Below are positions 8,234 to 15,983 of a stretch of DNA of 64,000 nt, one piece after another. Made by a program: the position numbers and the translations under genes. The notes beneath the pieces were generated by a model. It saw only the letters and a program-made list of their open reading frames with translations, did no database searches and was not told where the DNA came from. This stretch comes from Deinococcus cellulosilyticus NBRC 106333 = KACC 11606 (GTDB lineage Bacteria; Deinococcota; Deinococci; Deinococcales; Deinococcaceae), in contig NZ_BJXB01000008.1 in NCBI RefSeq assembly GCF_007990775.1, positions 124,001 to 188,000 of the forward strand. The letters run 5' to 3'. Position 1 is the first letter of the stretch. Each line of letters opens with the position of its first letter.

Positions 8234-8808
8234 GGCTGTCCTTTCAGGTGGGGTTCAAGCACCATCCACATGAGCCCGATGCCCTGCTCGATGGTGTCCT
8301 GTGAGAGGGTCCGTCCACTGAGTTCCAGGTGGGTCGGCCAGAAGTCGGTGATCATCCAGCAGGCTTCGGCAAGCATGGTGATGCGCTCAGGCGGCAGGGA
8401 GTGCATGAGTCCTTTTTCGATCAGCATGTCGCACAGGGCATGAAAGTCCTGCTGACCCCTGGCCCGGACCTGCCTGTAGTGCTGCTCAAGTTCCGGGTCC
8501 TGCTGCAACAGCGACAGGGTTTCCCGGTAGAAGAACCGGTACTCCCAGAGCATCTGGTAGTTGCGGACAAGCATGGTGTTGATGTCCGCAAAGGTGGGCT
8601 CTGCAGGCAATCGGTAGATCTCATCCCAGTGGCCCTGGAGTTCCTGAAAGAGTGCCCGGATGATGGCTTCTTTGTTCTTGAAGTGGTAATACAGGTTCCC
8701 TGGACTGATGGAGGCGTGCTGGGCAATGTGGTTGGTGGTCACACTGTGCGTGCCTTTTTCGTTGAACAGGGTGCGTGCGGATTGCAGGATGCGAGACTGG
8801 TTGCCCAT
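8230..8808 (-). CDS. TetR/AcrR-family transcriptional regulator
   Basis: This 192-residue repressor has a classical N-terminal TetR DNA-binding domain: ILQSARTLFNEKGTHSVTTNHIAQHASISPGNLYYHFKNKEAII, residues about 7-50 when read in sections. The C-terminal ligand-binding half is helical and does not point to a ligand. The ATG has GGAGG upstream. It is the first gene of a two-gene operon with the DUF4386-like membrane protein. The two tandem palindromes immediately upstream (8817-8853) are the obvious operators, implying autoregulation. Confidence 0.93.
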   Translation of the reverse strand: MGNQSRILQSARTLFNEKGTHSVTTNHIAQHASISPGNLYYHFKNKEAIIRALFQELQGHWDEIYRLPAEPTFADINTMLVRNYQMLWEYRFFYRETLSLLQQDPELEQHYRQVRARGQQDFHALCDMLIEKGLMHSLPPERITMLAEACWMITDFWPTHLELSGRTLSQDTIEQGIGLMWMVLEPHLKGQP

Positions 8809-8816
8809 GGTCCTCC

Positions 8817-8853
8817 TTAGAGTATTTACTCTAATTTAGAGCAAATACTCTAA
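8817..8853. promoter_or_regulatory. Two tandem 18-bp operators of the TetR regulator
   Basis: TTAGAGTATTTACTCTAA (8817-8834) and TTAGAGCAAATACTCTAA (8836-8853) are each near-perfect palindromes, and together they also form an inverted pair. They begin 8 bp before the TetR start codon and cover its ribosome-binding-site edge and likely promoter. The TTAGAG half-sites are thus present four times. Confidence 0.8.
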
Positions 8854-8868
8854 AAGATCAAGAGGCTT

Positions 8869-9390
8869 TCAATCCCTGGAAAACCACTCCTCCCGCAACA
8901 CCCCCAGACGCACAGAATCGTAATACTCCCCCTGCCAGAAACGCACCTTGCGGATCTGGCCTTCCAGTTGAAAACCCACTTTCCGGGCAGCACGAACCAT
9001 CCTCGGGTTCCCCGACCAGGTGGTCAGGCCAAGACGGGGCAGATCAAAACGTTCAAAAAGCTCAGTGGTCCACAGTTTCAGGGCTTCACGGCCATAACCT
9101 CTGCTCCAGAGACGCTCGTCATAAATCACGATGCCCATTTCAATCCAGCGCTTCAGACGCCCATCATCGAAATAATAGGACACCAGACCAGACAGGACAC
9201 CATCAATCCAGATGCCCTTCCAGCGTTCATGCTCTGCAGCCAGCCTGAACGTTTCCAGAAACGCATTTTTGCTGAAGTCGCCATCCTCAAAATAAGGGGC
9301 ATCGAACTTCTTCCATTCGGTGTGGTGGGTGGACAGTTCCCACAGGATGCCCAGGTCCTCCTGGGTGAGGGGTTGAATCTTGACGGTCAT
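8869..9390 (-). CDS. GNAT-family N-acetyltransferase (RimJ/RimL type)
   Basis: This 173-residue protein has the RimJ/RimL pattern: an N-terminal LTQEDLGILWELSTHHTEW, a strand IEMGIVIYDERLWSRGYGREAL that supplies the acetyl-CoA pyrophosphate loop (RGYGREA), and a late TWSGNPRMVRAARKVGFQLEG. It transfers acetyl from acetyl-CoA to an amine; the substrate cannot be told. The frame is open 23 codons upstream, but TACACT (9399-9404) lies 8 nt before the ATG at 9390 with no ribosome-binding site, so a leaderless start is preferred. Confidence 0.88.
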   Translation of the reverse strand: MTVKIQPLTQEDLGILWELSTHHTEWKKFDAPYFEDGDFSKNAFLETFRLAAEHERWKGIWIDGVLSGLVSYYFDDGRLKRWIEMGIVIYDERLWSRGYGREALKLWTTELFERFDLPRLGLTTWSGNPRMVRAARKVGFQLEGQIRKVRFWQGEYYDSVRLGVLREEWFSRD

Positions 9391-9407
9391 CAGCAAGCAG
9401 TGTACCC

Positions 9408-9438
9408 AAAAAAAGGCCCCCTCAAATCTGAGGGAGCC
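9408..9438 (-). terminator. Terminator of the sugar kinase operon
   Basis: Read on the minus strand, GGCTCCCTCA pairs with TGAGGGGGCC around a 4-nt loop and is followed by seven T. It lies between the kinase stop and the GNAT promoter and overlaps that promoter region. Confidence 0.85.
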
Positions 9439-9455
9439 AGGGGAAAACCTGAAAA

Positions 9456-10358
9456 TCACTGTTCCAGCAGGGCTTCAATTTCTGCTCTGGTGGGAGCATA
9501 AGCTCCTGCTTTGGTGCAATTCACTGCTGCTGCTGCCAGGGCATATCTCAGGTGGCCCTCGATCCCCCAGTCCTTGTGGGTCATCAGGGAAAAGTTCAGG
9601 GCACCGATGCTGGCATCTCCGGCCCCCACGGTGTCTGCCACGGTGATCTTGAAGGCAGGCTCAAAGATTTCACCTTCTGGGGTCATCAGGATGGCCCCCT
9701 TCGCTCCCTGGGTCAGCATGATCCAGGCTTCTGCGTTCCAGGCCCGAATCTGGTTCAGGGCTTCTTCTTCGCTGCATTCTGGCAGGAGGCCAAGCAAATC
9801 CTCATCGGACACCTTGATCAGGTTGCTGAGTTCCACCATGCGCTGAAACGTGGGACGGTAGGCGGCAGTCATGGTGATGCGGTAATTCGGGTCAAAACTG
9901 ATGAATTTCCCGAGCTCCCGGGCCTGCTCGGCCAGTTTCACCAGCGTGGTCTTCAGGGGGTCCCGGGTCAGGGAGATGCCCCCAAAGTGCAAGGTTGCCA
10001 CCGCATCCCACCAGCCTTCGGGAAGCAGGTGAGGATCGAACGACAGATCTGCACTGTCGTTCCCCACAAAAAAATACCTGGGAGGGTTGGTTTCAGGCAC
10101 CATTGCCAGCAGAGGGGCTTTCGGATGGCGCTGCAGGTAACGCAGGTCCAGACCACCCGCCTCACTTTTCTGGTACAGATCTTCTCCAAAATCATCCTGA
10201 GAGATGCCTCCAGCAAAAGCTGCAGGAAGGCCGAGTCGGGCCACCACACGGGCCACATTCCAGCCTGCCCCTCCGGCCTTGGAGTGCCAGACTCCAGGCT
10301 CCACCTGAATGAGGTCCGTTAACGCTTCACCAGCACTGACAAATCGAGCAAGGGTCAT
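9456..10358 (-). CDS. PfkB-family sugar kinase (fructokinase-like)
   Basis: This is a 300-residue ribokinase/PfkB-fold kinase. The N-terminal signature is GGAGWNVARVVARLG (residues about 30-44), where sugar contacts and the lid start. The C-terminal signature is DTVGAGDASIGALNF (about 240-254), with the catalytic Asp in GAGDA. It phosphorylates a sugar with ATP; fructose is the most common substrate of such short relatives, but 2-keto-3-deoxygluconate or ribose are possible. Its start overlaps the stop of the mazG-like gene by 4 bp, so the two form an operon. Confidence 0.88.
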   Translation of the reverse strand: MTLARFVSAGEALTDLIQVEPGVWHSKAGGAGWNVARVVARLGLPAAFAGGISQDDFGEDLYQKSEAGGLDLRYLQRHPKAPLLAMVPETNPPRYFFVGNDSADLSFDPHLLPEGWWDAVATLHFGGISLTRDPLKTTLVKLAEQARELGKFISFDPNYRITMTAAYRPTFQRMVELSNLIKVSDEDLLGLLPECSEEEALNQIRAWNAEAWIMLTQGAKGAILMTPEGEIFEPAFKITVADTVGAGDASIGALNFSLMTHKDWGIEGHLRYALAAAAVNCTKAGAYAPTRAEIEALLEQ

Positions 10359-10681
10359 GAATTCTCCTTCTTGGTCCAGCGGTCTTGGTCTCTGCCTTCC
10401 ACTTTATCCATCATTCGGTTGAAGCCCTTTTCGAGGTCTAAACCTTGACCGTTCGCCATGCAGATGATCACGAACATCAAATCCGCAAGCTCCATCTCCA
10501 GATCGCCGACCTCCTCCCCTGGCTTGGGTTTCTTGCCATTCTGGTGCGAAATCACCCGGGCAATCTCCCCGACCTCCTCGGTCATGCGGGCAAGGTTCAA
10601 GAGGGGCGGAAAATAACCTTCTTTGAATTGACCGATGAAACGGTCCACGCGTTCACTGGCTTCTTTGAAAGTGAGGGACAT
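10355..10681 (-). CDS. MazG-like nucleotide pyrophosphohydrolase
   Basis: This is a 108-residue all-alpha NTP pyrophosphohydrolase. The metal-binding pairs are visible as EEVGEIAR (residues about 35-42) and ELADLMFVII (about 64-73), the EExxE and ExxD pattern of the MazG superfamily. These enzymes remove aberrant or excess nucleoside triphosphates. On the minus strand TAAACT (10688-10693) sits 6 nt before the ATG with no ribosome-binding site, so the mRNA is probably leaderless. The sugar kinase follows with a 4-bp overlap. Confidence 0.88.
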   Translation of the reverse strand: MSLTFKEASERVDRFIGQFKEGYFPPLLNLARMTEEVGEIARVISHQNGKKPKPGEEVGDLEMELADLMFVIICMANGQGLDLEKGFNRMMDKVEGRDQDRWTKKENS

Positions 10682-10701
10682 GGTTTCAGTTTAAGCGGAG
10701 A

Positions 10702-10793
10702 GCTGAAAGCAGAAGGCAGAAGGCAGAAGGCTCCAGACTGGTTTGTGTTGCAATGCCCAGAACCACACAAAACCCTGGCTCTCTCGGCTCCCT
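10702..10793. repeat. Heptamer repeat block between mazG-like and SWIM genes
   Basis: GCTGAAA is followed by three exact copies of GCAGAAG (10709-10729). About 50 bp further on, CTCTCTCGGCTCCCT (10779-10793) is a reverse-complement relative of the AGAGCCG unit found elsewhere in the window. This is one member of the heptamer family. Confidence 0.75.
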
Positions 10794-10853
10794 TCAGTGA
10801 ATCAGGGCTCACAACATGGCAAAGTCTTCTGTTCCCCAATAAACTGAAAACAA

Positions 10854-12419
10854 ATGTTCAAATTCAGCACCTTTCCTCCAAGGTATTCGGATTTCTGTCA
10901 GGCTTTTTCGGACAAGACGCTACAGAAAGCCAGAGCCATCCTGCACAAGGGTGATCTGGAACTGATCGAGCTCAGCAGGCACACCATCATGGGCAACGTG
11001 ATGGGAAGTGAGGGCAAATATTACACGATGAGCGTGGAATCCAATGGGCGTTTCTCCTGCACCTGTCCAGCAGAAGTGCAGCCGTGCAAACATGTGGCCG
11101 CTCTGCTCCTGGTCGTTGAGGGGTACGATGATGGCGATCAGGAACCTGAGTTGTCTCTTGAAGACCACGTTGCAAACCTGGATCTGTCCACCGCCCAGGA
11201 GTTGTTGCTGGAACTCGCTGAAATTCCCAAGGTGCGGCGTTTGCTGATGAAGTATTTCCGGCATGCTGAGCCTGTGGTGAAACGTTACACTGCCCTGGAC
11301 AGGTTGCAGGAGGCTGTTCGGGCTGAGCAGAACATTGAGCTGCTGGGCAGTCTGGGCGAAGAAGCTTTTGCAGAACTGTCAGCGTTGCCTCCAGAAAAAA
11401 GGGCCGGGTGGGCCTGGGACATGGTGCTCAGGCTGAAGACCTATGAACCCGACTGGGAAACCTATGATGCTTACAGTGAAGCGGGAGACGCCCACTGGGA
11501 AGACCGGGTGGGCGACTGGACCGAGATCCTGCTGACCCACTGGGCTGAAGCTCAGGTGGAACTCGGGCAGACCGAAAAAGCCCTGGAACAACTGGAAGAC
11601 TTCTTCGAAAACAATGCAGCAGCATTTGGTGGCCTGCTCCATCTGGCAGCCCAACTGCCCAATGGCCGCGCCTGGATCACGAAACGGGTTCAGGGCAGCT
11701 ACAGGGAAGATGAATACATGAAGGCCATCATCAAACGAATGGGCACCCCTGAGGAGTTTGAGGCCCTCTTGCGCCAGAACCTTTCCAGCCCTTACAACCA
11801 CCATGAACTGGTGGAATTTCTGGTCGAACAAAACCGACTTCCAGAAGCCCTGGACCACGCTGAAACCAGCGTACGGGAGCACGTCAGGAGACACCAGATC
11901 CAGCATCTGGACCCTCACCTTCAGGCCATGCTGGAATTGCTGCACCATCACCGGCCTGCTTTTGAATGGGAAAAGGCCCTGTTTTTCTACCAGCAGAATC
12001 TGGATGCCTACCGAGCCCTGGCCCGCTGGCCTGAGTTTACCGAGGAGCGCGACGCTTTGCTGAAAAAGGTCTGGAACATCAGTGCCAAGCTGGACATGCT
12101 GCAATGGGATCAGGACCTTGCTGGCCTGAAGGCACTGCTCAAGAGCCATCCCAATCCAGAACATGCTGTGCGATTGAAACACCTGTTGCCTCTGGAAGTC
12201 AAAACCCTGTTGAAACGGCACATCGAGAAAAGCCTGGAGGAAACCTCCAGCCGCTCCATCTATCAGGCTGCAGCCCTGTGGGCCAGAGAATACCAGGATC
12301 TGGAAGCTCCAGAAATCTTCAAACCCTGGTTGCTGGCATTGCTGGACAGATACCGCAAGCGTCCTGCCCTGCAAGATGAGTTCAAATCCCTGAAAGCCCG
12401 TCTTCAGGAACAGGGTTAA
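10854..12419 (+). CDS. SWIM zinc-finger domain protein
   Basis: This 521-residue protein carries an N-terminal SWIM finger, CTCPAEVQPCKH (CxC...CxH, residues about 65-76), a zinc site linked to DNA or protein binding in bacterial and eukaryotic relatives. The remaining 430 residues are alpha-helical and TPR-like (WAEAQVELGQTEKALEQLEDFF and similar helix pairs). No enzymatic motif is visible. Many bacterial SWIM proteins are encoded with MoxR/VWA or helicase genes; here the gene stands alone. TAAACT (10840-10845) lies 8 nt before the ATG and no ribosome-binding site is seen, suggesting a leaderless mRNA. Confidence 0.85.
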   Translation: MFKFSTFPPRYSDFCQAFSDKTLQKARAILHKGDLELIELSRHTIMGNVMGSEGKYYTMSVESNGRFSCTCPAEVQPCKHVAALLLVVEGYDDGDQEPELSLEDHVANLDLSTAQELLLELAEIPKVRRLLMKYFRHAEPVVKRYTALDRLQEAVRAEQNIELLGSLGEEAFAELSALPPEKRAGWAWDMVLRLKTYEPDWETYDAYSEAGDAHWEDRVGDWTEILLTHWAEAQVELGQTEKALEQLEDFFENNAAAFGGLLHLAAQLPNGRAWITKRVQGSYREDEYMKAIIKRMGTPEEFEALLRQNLSSPYNHHELVEFLVEQNRLPEALDHAETSVREHVRRHQIQHLDPHLQAMLELLHHHRPAFEWEKALFFYQQNLDAYRALARWPEFTEERDALLKKVWNISAKLDMLQWDQDLAGLKALLKSHPNPEHAVRLKHLLPLEVKTLLKRHIEKSLEETSSRSIYQAAALWAREYQDLEAPEIFKPWLLALLDRYRKRPALQDEFKSLKARLQEQG

Positions 12420-12674
12420 TTTTGGAAACCTGAGCCATCCATTCGCTGGCTGCTTTGAACATTCGTGATGGTACTGGCAGAGGAACTTCAACCTTCATTC
12501 TGACAGTTCAAATCAGAGAAAACATTCTGCTGATCACACCTGAAGCCATTCGATTCAGCAGCTTAAGGATGCTTTTTCTGGCAGCCTTTACCCTGCCAGC
12601 CTGTAAACTGTCAACTGGGATTTCAAGCATCCTCTAAGCAACCTGCTCCCCCCTTCACCCCGAAAGGTAGGACA

Positions 12675-13994
12675 ATGAAGACCATGAACCCTTTAGCGAA
12701 ACAACTGAATGACCAGATTCAGAAAGAAAACCCTTACGTTCTGGAGATGCTCTCCGAACTCGGGAAACAGATTTACTTTCCCAAGGAGGGCATCCTCTCC
12801 CAGTCGGCCGAAGCTGGACAGAAGGCCAAGAAGTTCAATGCCACCATCGGGATTGCTGTCGAGAAGGGCGTGCCCATGCACCTCGAAGTGCTGCAGCGCA
12901 ACCTCTCTGCTTACGCGCCCAAGGACCTGTATCCTTATGCCCCTCCTGCAGGGAAGCCTGAACTGCGCACCGCATGGCGCGAGAAGATGGTGCTGGACAA
13001 CCCCAGCTTGAAGGGCAAGAACTACGGCAACCCCATCGTCACCAACGCCCTGACCCACGGGATCAGCATCGTGGCCGACCTGTTTGCAGACGCAGGCACG
13101 CCTGTGATTGTTCCTGACAAGAACTGGGAGAACTACGAACTGACTTTTGCCATCCGTCGTGGTGCAGAGATGGTGTATTTTCCCCTCTACAACGACAGTG
13201 GCCTCTTCAACAGCGAAGCCCTGCTGGAAGCCCTGCTCGATGCCAAAGAGCAAGGCAAGAAGAGCGCCGTGGTGCTCCTCAACTTCCCCAACAACCCCAC
13301 GGGCTACACCCCCACCCAGCAGGAAGGCCAGACCATCATCGATGCCCTGGTCAAAGCTGCAGAGGCTGGCATCAACGTGGTGGTCGCCACCGACGACGCA
13401 TACTTCAGCCTGTTCTTTGAGGACTCCATGCATGAGTCCCTGTTCGGCCTGCTCGCCGGACTGCACCCCAGAATCCTCCCTGTGAAGATCGACGGGGCCA
13501 CCAAAGAAGAGTACGTGTGGGGCTTCCGTGTGGGCTTCGTGACCTACGCCAGCGAATCCGCTGCTGTGCTGACCGCACTGGAGCAGAAAACCATGGGCAT
13601 CATCCGTGCGACCATCTCCAGTGGTCCCCACCCCAGCCAGACCTTCCTGCTGCAAGCCCTGAAAGACCCCCAGTTCGAGGCCCAGCGGGTGCAGAAGTTC
13701 GAGATCATGAAGGCCCGCGCCAACAAGGTCAAAGAAATCCTGGACAGCGGAAAATACACCGATGCCTTCGATTACTACCCCTTCAACTCCGGGTACTTCA
13801 TGTGCCTGAAGATCAAGGGCACCACGGCAGAAAGTGTGCGCCAGCAACTGCTCGAAAAACACCAGATCGGGACCATCGCGCTGGGTGAAACCGACCTGCG
13901 TGTGGCTTTCTCCTGCGTGGAAGAAGAAAACCTGCAGGAAATCTACGACAGCATCTACCAGGCTGTGAAGGAAGTTCAGGCTGTAGAAGCCTGA
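12675..13994 (+). CDS. Class I/II pyridoxal-phosphate aminotransferase
   Basis: This 439-residue fold-type I aminotransferase shows LNFPNNPTGYTP, the substrate-binding Asn region, at about residues 204-215, and VVATDDAYFSLFF with the cofactor-binding Asp and Tyr. The lysine in KIDGATKEEYVWGFRVGF (about residue 279) is the likely Schiff-base lysine, followed by the phosphate-binding Arg. It is somewhat longer than aspartate aminotransferase. The donor cannot be read from sequence; aromatic or aspartate-like substrates are both possible. AAAGGTAGGACA precedes the ATG. The 255 bp upstream hold no convincing gene. Confidence 0.88.
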   Translation: MKTMNPLAKQLNDQIQKENPYVLEMLSELGKQIYFPKEGILSQSAEAGQKAKKFNATIGIAVEKGVPMHLEVLQRNLSAYAPKDLYPYAPPAGKPELRTAWREKMVLDNPSLKGKNYGNPIVTNALTHGISIVADLFADAGTPVIVPDKNWENYELTFAIRRGAEMVYFPLYNDSGLFNSEALLEALLDAKEQGKKSAVVLLNFPNNPTGYTPTQQEGQTIIDALVKAAEAGINVVVATDDAYFSLFFEDSMHESLFGLLAGLHPRILPVKIDGATKEEYVWGFRVGFVTYASESAAVLTALEQKTMGIIRATISSGPHPSQTFLLQALKDPQFEAQRVQKFEIMKARANKVKEILDSGKYTDAFDYYPFNSGYFMCLKIKGTTAESVRQQLLEKHQIGTIALGETDLRVAFSCVEEENLQEIYDSIYQAVKEVQAVEA

Positions 13995-14006
13995 TCCCAC
14001 CTGATA

Positions 14007-14042
14007 AAAAAGAACAGGAGGCATTGGCCTCCTGTTCTTTTG
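14007..14042. terminator. Bidirectional terminator between aminotransferase and lipoprotein genes
   Basis: AGAACAGGAGGC and its complement form a 12-bp stem with an ATTG loop, flanked by A-run and T-run, so it works for both convergent genes. Confidence 0.88.
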
Positions 14043-14051
14043 CTGTAAACC

Positions 14052-14561
14052 TCAACGAATCCAGAATCCAGTTTCCACCACGTCGCGGTTCTGGGCAGGG
14101 GCAGGTTGCAGGTACAGGCGAACCTGGGCGTCCCACTGTCCTCCCTCATAGCGGCCCTGGATGGAACCCCGGGCATAGCTGTTCTGGGGTTGGGTGGTGA
14201 AAATGGCTCTCACCCGCTGGTAGCCTCTGGGAGGGGCCACTTCAAAGTAATTGCTGGGACCACCGTCGATGAGGGTGGTTCCACCCCGCACATACAGGTT
14301 GTAGGCCAGAATGTTGCTGTACCCATCAGGGTTGAGGGCCACCACTGTCACGTAACCTGCGCGGTTGGTGTTGAGGCGGAAGCGGACCTGCTCACCCACG
14401 TAATAGGTGCTGTTGGTCCCACGGTCGGGCTCGAAGGAGTTGATGTAATTGGCGGTCTCAAAACTGATGGTGGCGGAAGGGGCGGTCACCCGCACCGTGC
14501 AGGCGCTCAGGGAACCCGCACCCAGCAGCATCAAAGCAGCAAGCATCAGACGCGTTTTCAT
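14052..14561 (-). CDS. Lipoprotein with DUF4384-like domain
   Basis: The first 21 residues form a lipoprotein signal peptide ending in the lipobox LSAC, so Cys21 should be lipidated. The mature part, about 148 residues, resembles DUF4384: YYVGEQVRFRLNTNRAGYVT followed by VVALNPDGYSNIL. This beta-sandwich domain is common in Deinococcus envelope proteins and in kinase or caspase-like multidomain proteins; its ligand is unknown. TAGACT (14568-14573 on the minus strand) lies 6 nt before the ATG, so the gene is probably leaderless. Confidence 0.85.
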   Translation of the reverse strand: MKTRLMLAALMLLGAGSLSACTVRVTAPSATISFETANYINSFEPDRGTNSTYYVGEQVRFRLNTNRAGYVTVVALNPDGYSNILAYNLYVRGGTTLIDGGPSNYFEVAPPRGYQRVRAIFTTQPQNSYARGSIQGRYEGGQWDAQVRLYLQPAPAQNRDVVETGFWIR

Positions 14562-14656
14562 GCTCTCAGTCTAGAAGCGGAGGCCTGATTTAACATGCAC
14601 CTCTGCTGAAGAGGCACTTCAGGTTTTTCTCATCTGAGAGGAGGATTCAGCTGCTT

Positions 14657-15718
14657 TTATCCTGTTCCAGACAGCTGAACATGTTCCCCAAATGGCACCA
14701 CGCAATTCCGCCCACAGGCCTTGGCCTGATAGAGCGCCTGATCGGCACGGTGAACCATTGCATCATGGGTTTCCTGAGGCATGTGCTCGGCCACCCCGAA
14801 ACTGGCACTGAAACCCGGCAATTCATGCACAGCACTCTCCAGAAAACGGGTGCGCATGTGTTCTGCCAATTCCAGGGCTTCTTGCAGGGTTGTGGAGGGC
14901 AACACCACCAGAAACTCCTCGCCACCCCACCGTCCAATGTGATCAGACGGGCGCAGAACATCACGGGCTGCTTCTGTGGCTTTCCTGAGCACAGCATCTC
15001 CGGTGGCATGGCCGTACCGATCGTTGATGCGTTTGAAGTGATCCAGATCAAAGAGAATCACACTGAACTGCGACCCCTCAAGATGACCCTCCATCACCTC
15101 GTAGAGCCTGCGTCGATTGAGGGCTCCGGTCAAGAGGTCAGTGGAGGCAATCTGGTGCAACCAGTGGCTGCGTTCCTGTTCCCTCACCCACTGCTCCTTG
15201 TAAACCCCCAGCACATAAACCAGGCCCACCATGCCTGTGGTGATCAACTGCACCCGGAAAAAATCATCGAACACCCAGTCCAGCCGACGCTCAGGCAAGA
15301 CGGCCAGCACCAGCCAGGGGAAAAAAATGAACACCAGATAGAGCACCTGCGTGACCCGCATGGCTGAAAAGGTGGGCAGGGAGATGAAGGTCAGCAGCAC
15401 AAGCACCGTCAGACCCGTATCTGAGTGCAGTGGGAAAGCACCCATCCGGTAATGCGGACTGACGATCTCCACCGCAAAACGAAACACCCAGAAGGCCATG
15501 TACATGCCCAGACTGAGCCATTCGATCACCTGCAGAGGGACCTTTCTCTGCAGCAACAGCAACAGCATTCCTGCAGAAAAAACCCCCAGCACCGTCTGGG
15601 TGACATTCTGCACCTCGATGGACAGCTGAAAAGTCAGGGCACCCAGAATGCCCCCAATCATCACCAGGACACTCAGCAAGAAATAAATTCGCCTGCGGAT
15701 CACTGCTGCATCGAACAT
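14657..15718 (-). CDS. Membrane-bound diguanylate cyclase (GGDEF)
   Basis: This is a 353-residue protein with six hydrophobic segments in the first 185 residues and a C-terminal GGDEF domain. The active-site motif is GGEEF (in RWGGEEFLVVLP), so it can make cyclic di-GMP from GTP. RPSD lies five residues upstream, matching the inhibitory RxxD site for product feedback. The domain starts at STDLLTGALNRRRLYEV. The membrane half is not a recognised sensor but resembles MASE-like helices. I use the ATG at 15718, with GGGAGAGG upstream; the open frame continues 15 codons further without a ribosome-binding site. Confidence 0.92.
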   Translation of the reverse strand: MFDAAVIRRRIYFLLSVLVMIGGILGALTFQLSIEVQNVTQTVLGVFSAGMLLLLLQRKVPLQVIEWLSLGMYMAFWVFRFAVEIVSPHYRMGAFPLHSDTGLTVLVLLTFISLPTFSAMRVTQVLYLVFIFFPWLVLAVLPERRLDWVFDDFFRVQLITTGMVGLVYVLGVYKEQWVREQERSHWLHQIASTDLLTGALNRRRLYEVMEGHLEGSQFSVILFDLDHFKRINDRYGHATGDAVLRKATEAARDVLRPSDHIGRWGGEEFLVVLPSTTLQEALELAEHMRTRFLESAVHELPGFSASFGVAEHMPQETHDAMVHRADQALYQAKACGRNCVVPFGEHVQLSGTG

Positions 15719-15983
15719 GCCCTCTCCCTTTTTTGTATTGTGGCACAACCCTGACCTTTTCAAGGTCTTTCCCCTGTGCAGATGGATGGCATGAAGCAGA
15801 ATTTCTCATGAGCGTCCGTCAAGAGCATTGAAAAACACCGTTCATCACAGCATCGAGGTAAAGTAAGCAGGTTTACATCCCCAGGAGGCAGGGATGTTAG
15901 CATGAAGTATCTGGTTCCCTGGCAGAAGAAAATCTTTTGACACCTCAGGGCTTCCAGGGGGAAAGCTGGGTAAGGTTGATTCC

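Noticed and set aside
12455..12637. A 60-codon open frame between the SWIM and aminotransferase genes
   Set aside because: It has no ribosome-binding site or leaderless promoter, and its codon use and composition are unlike those of its neighbours.
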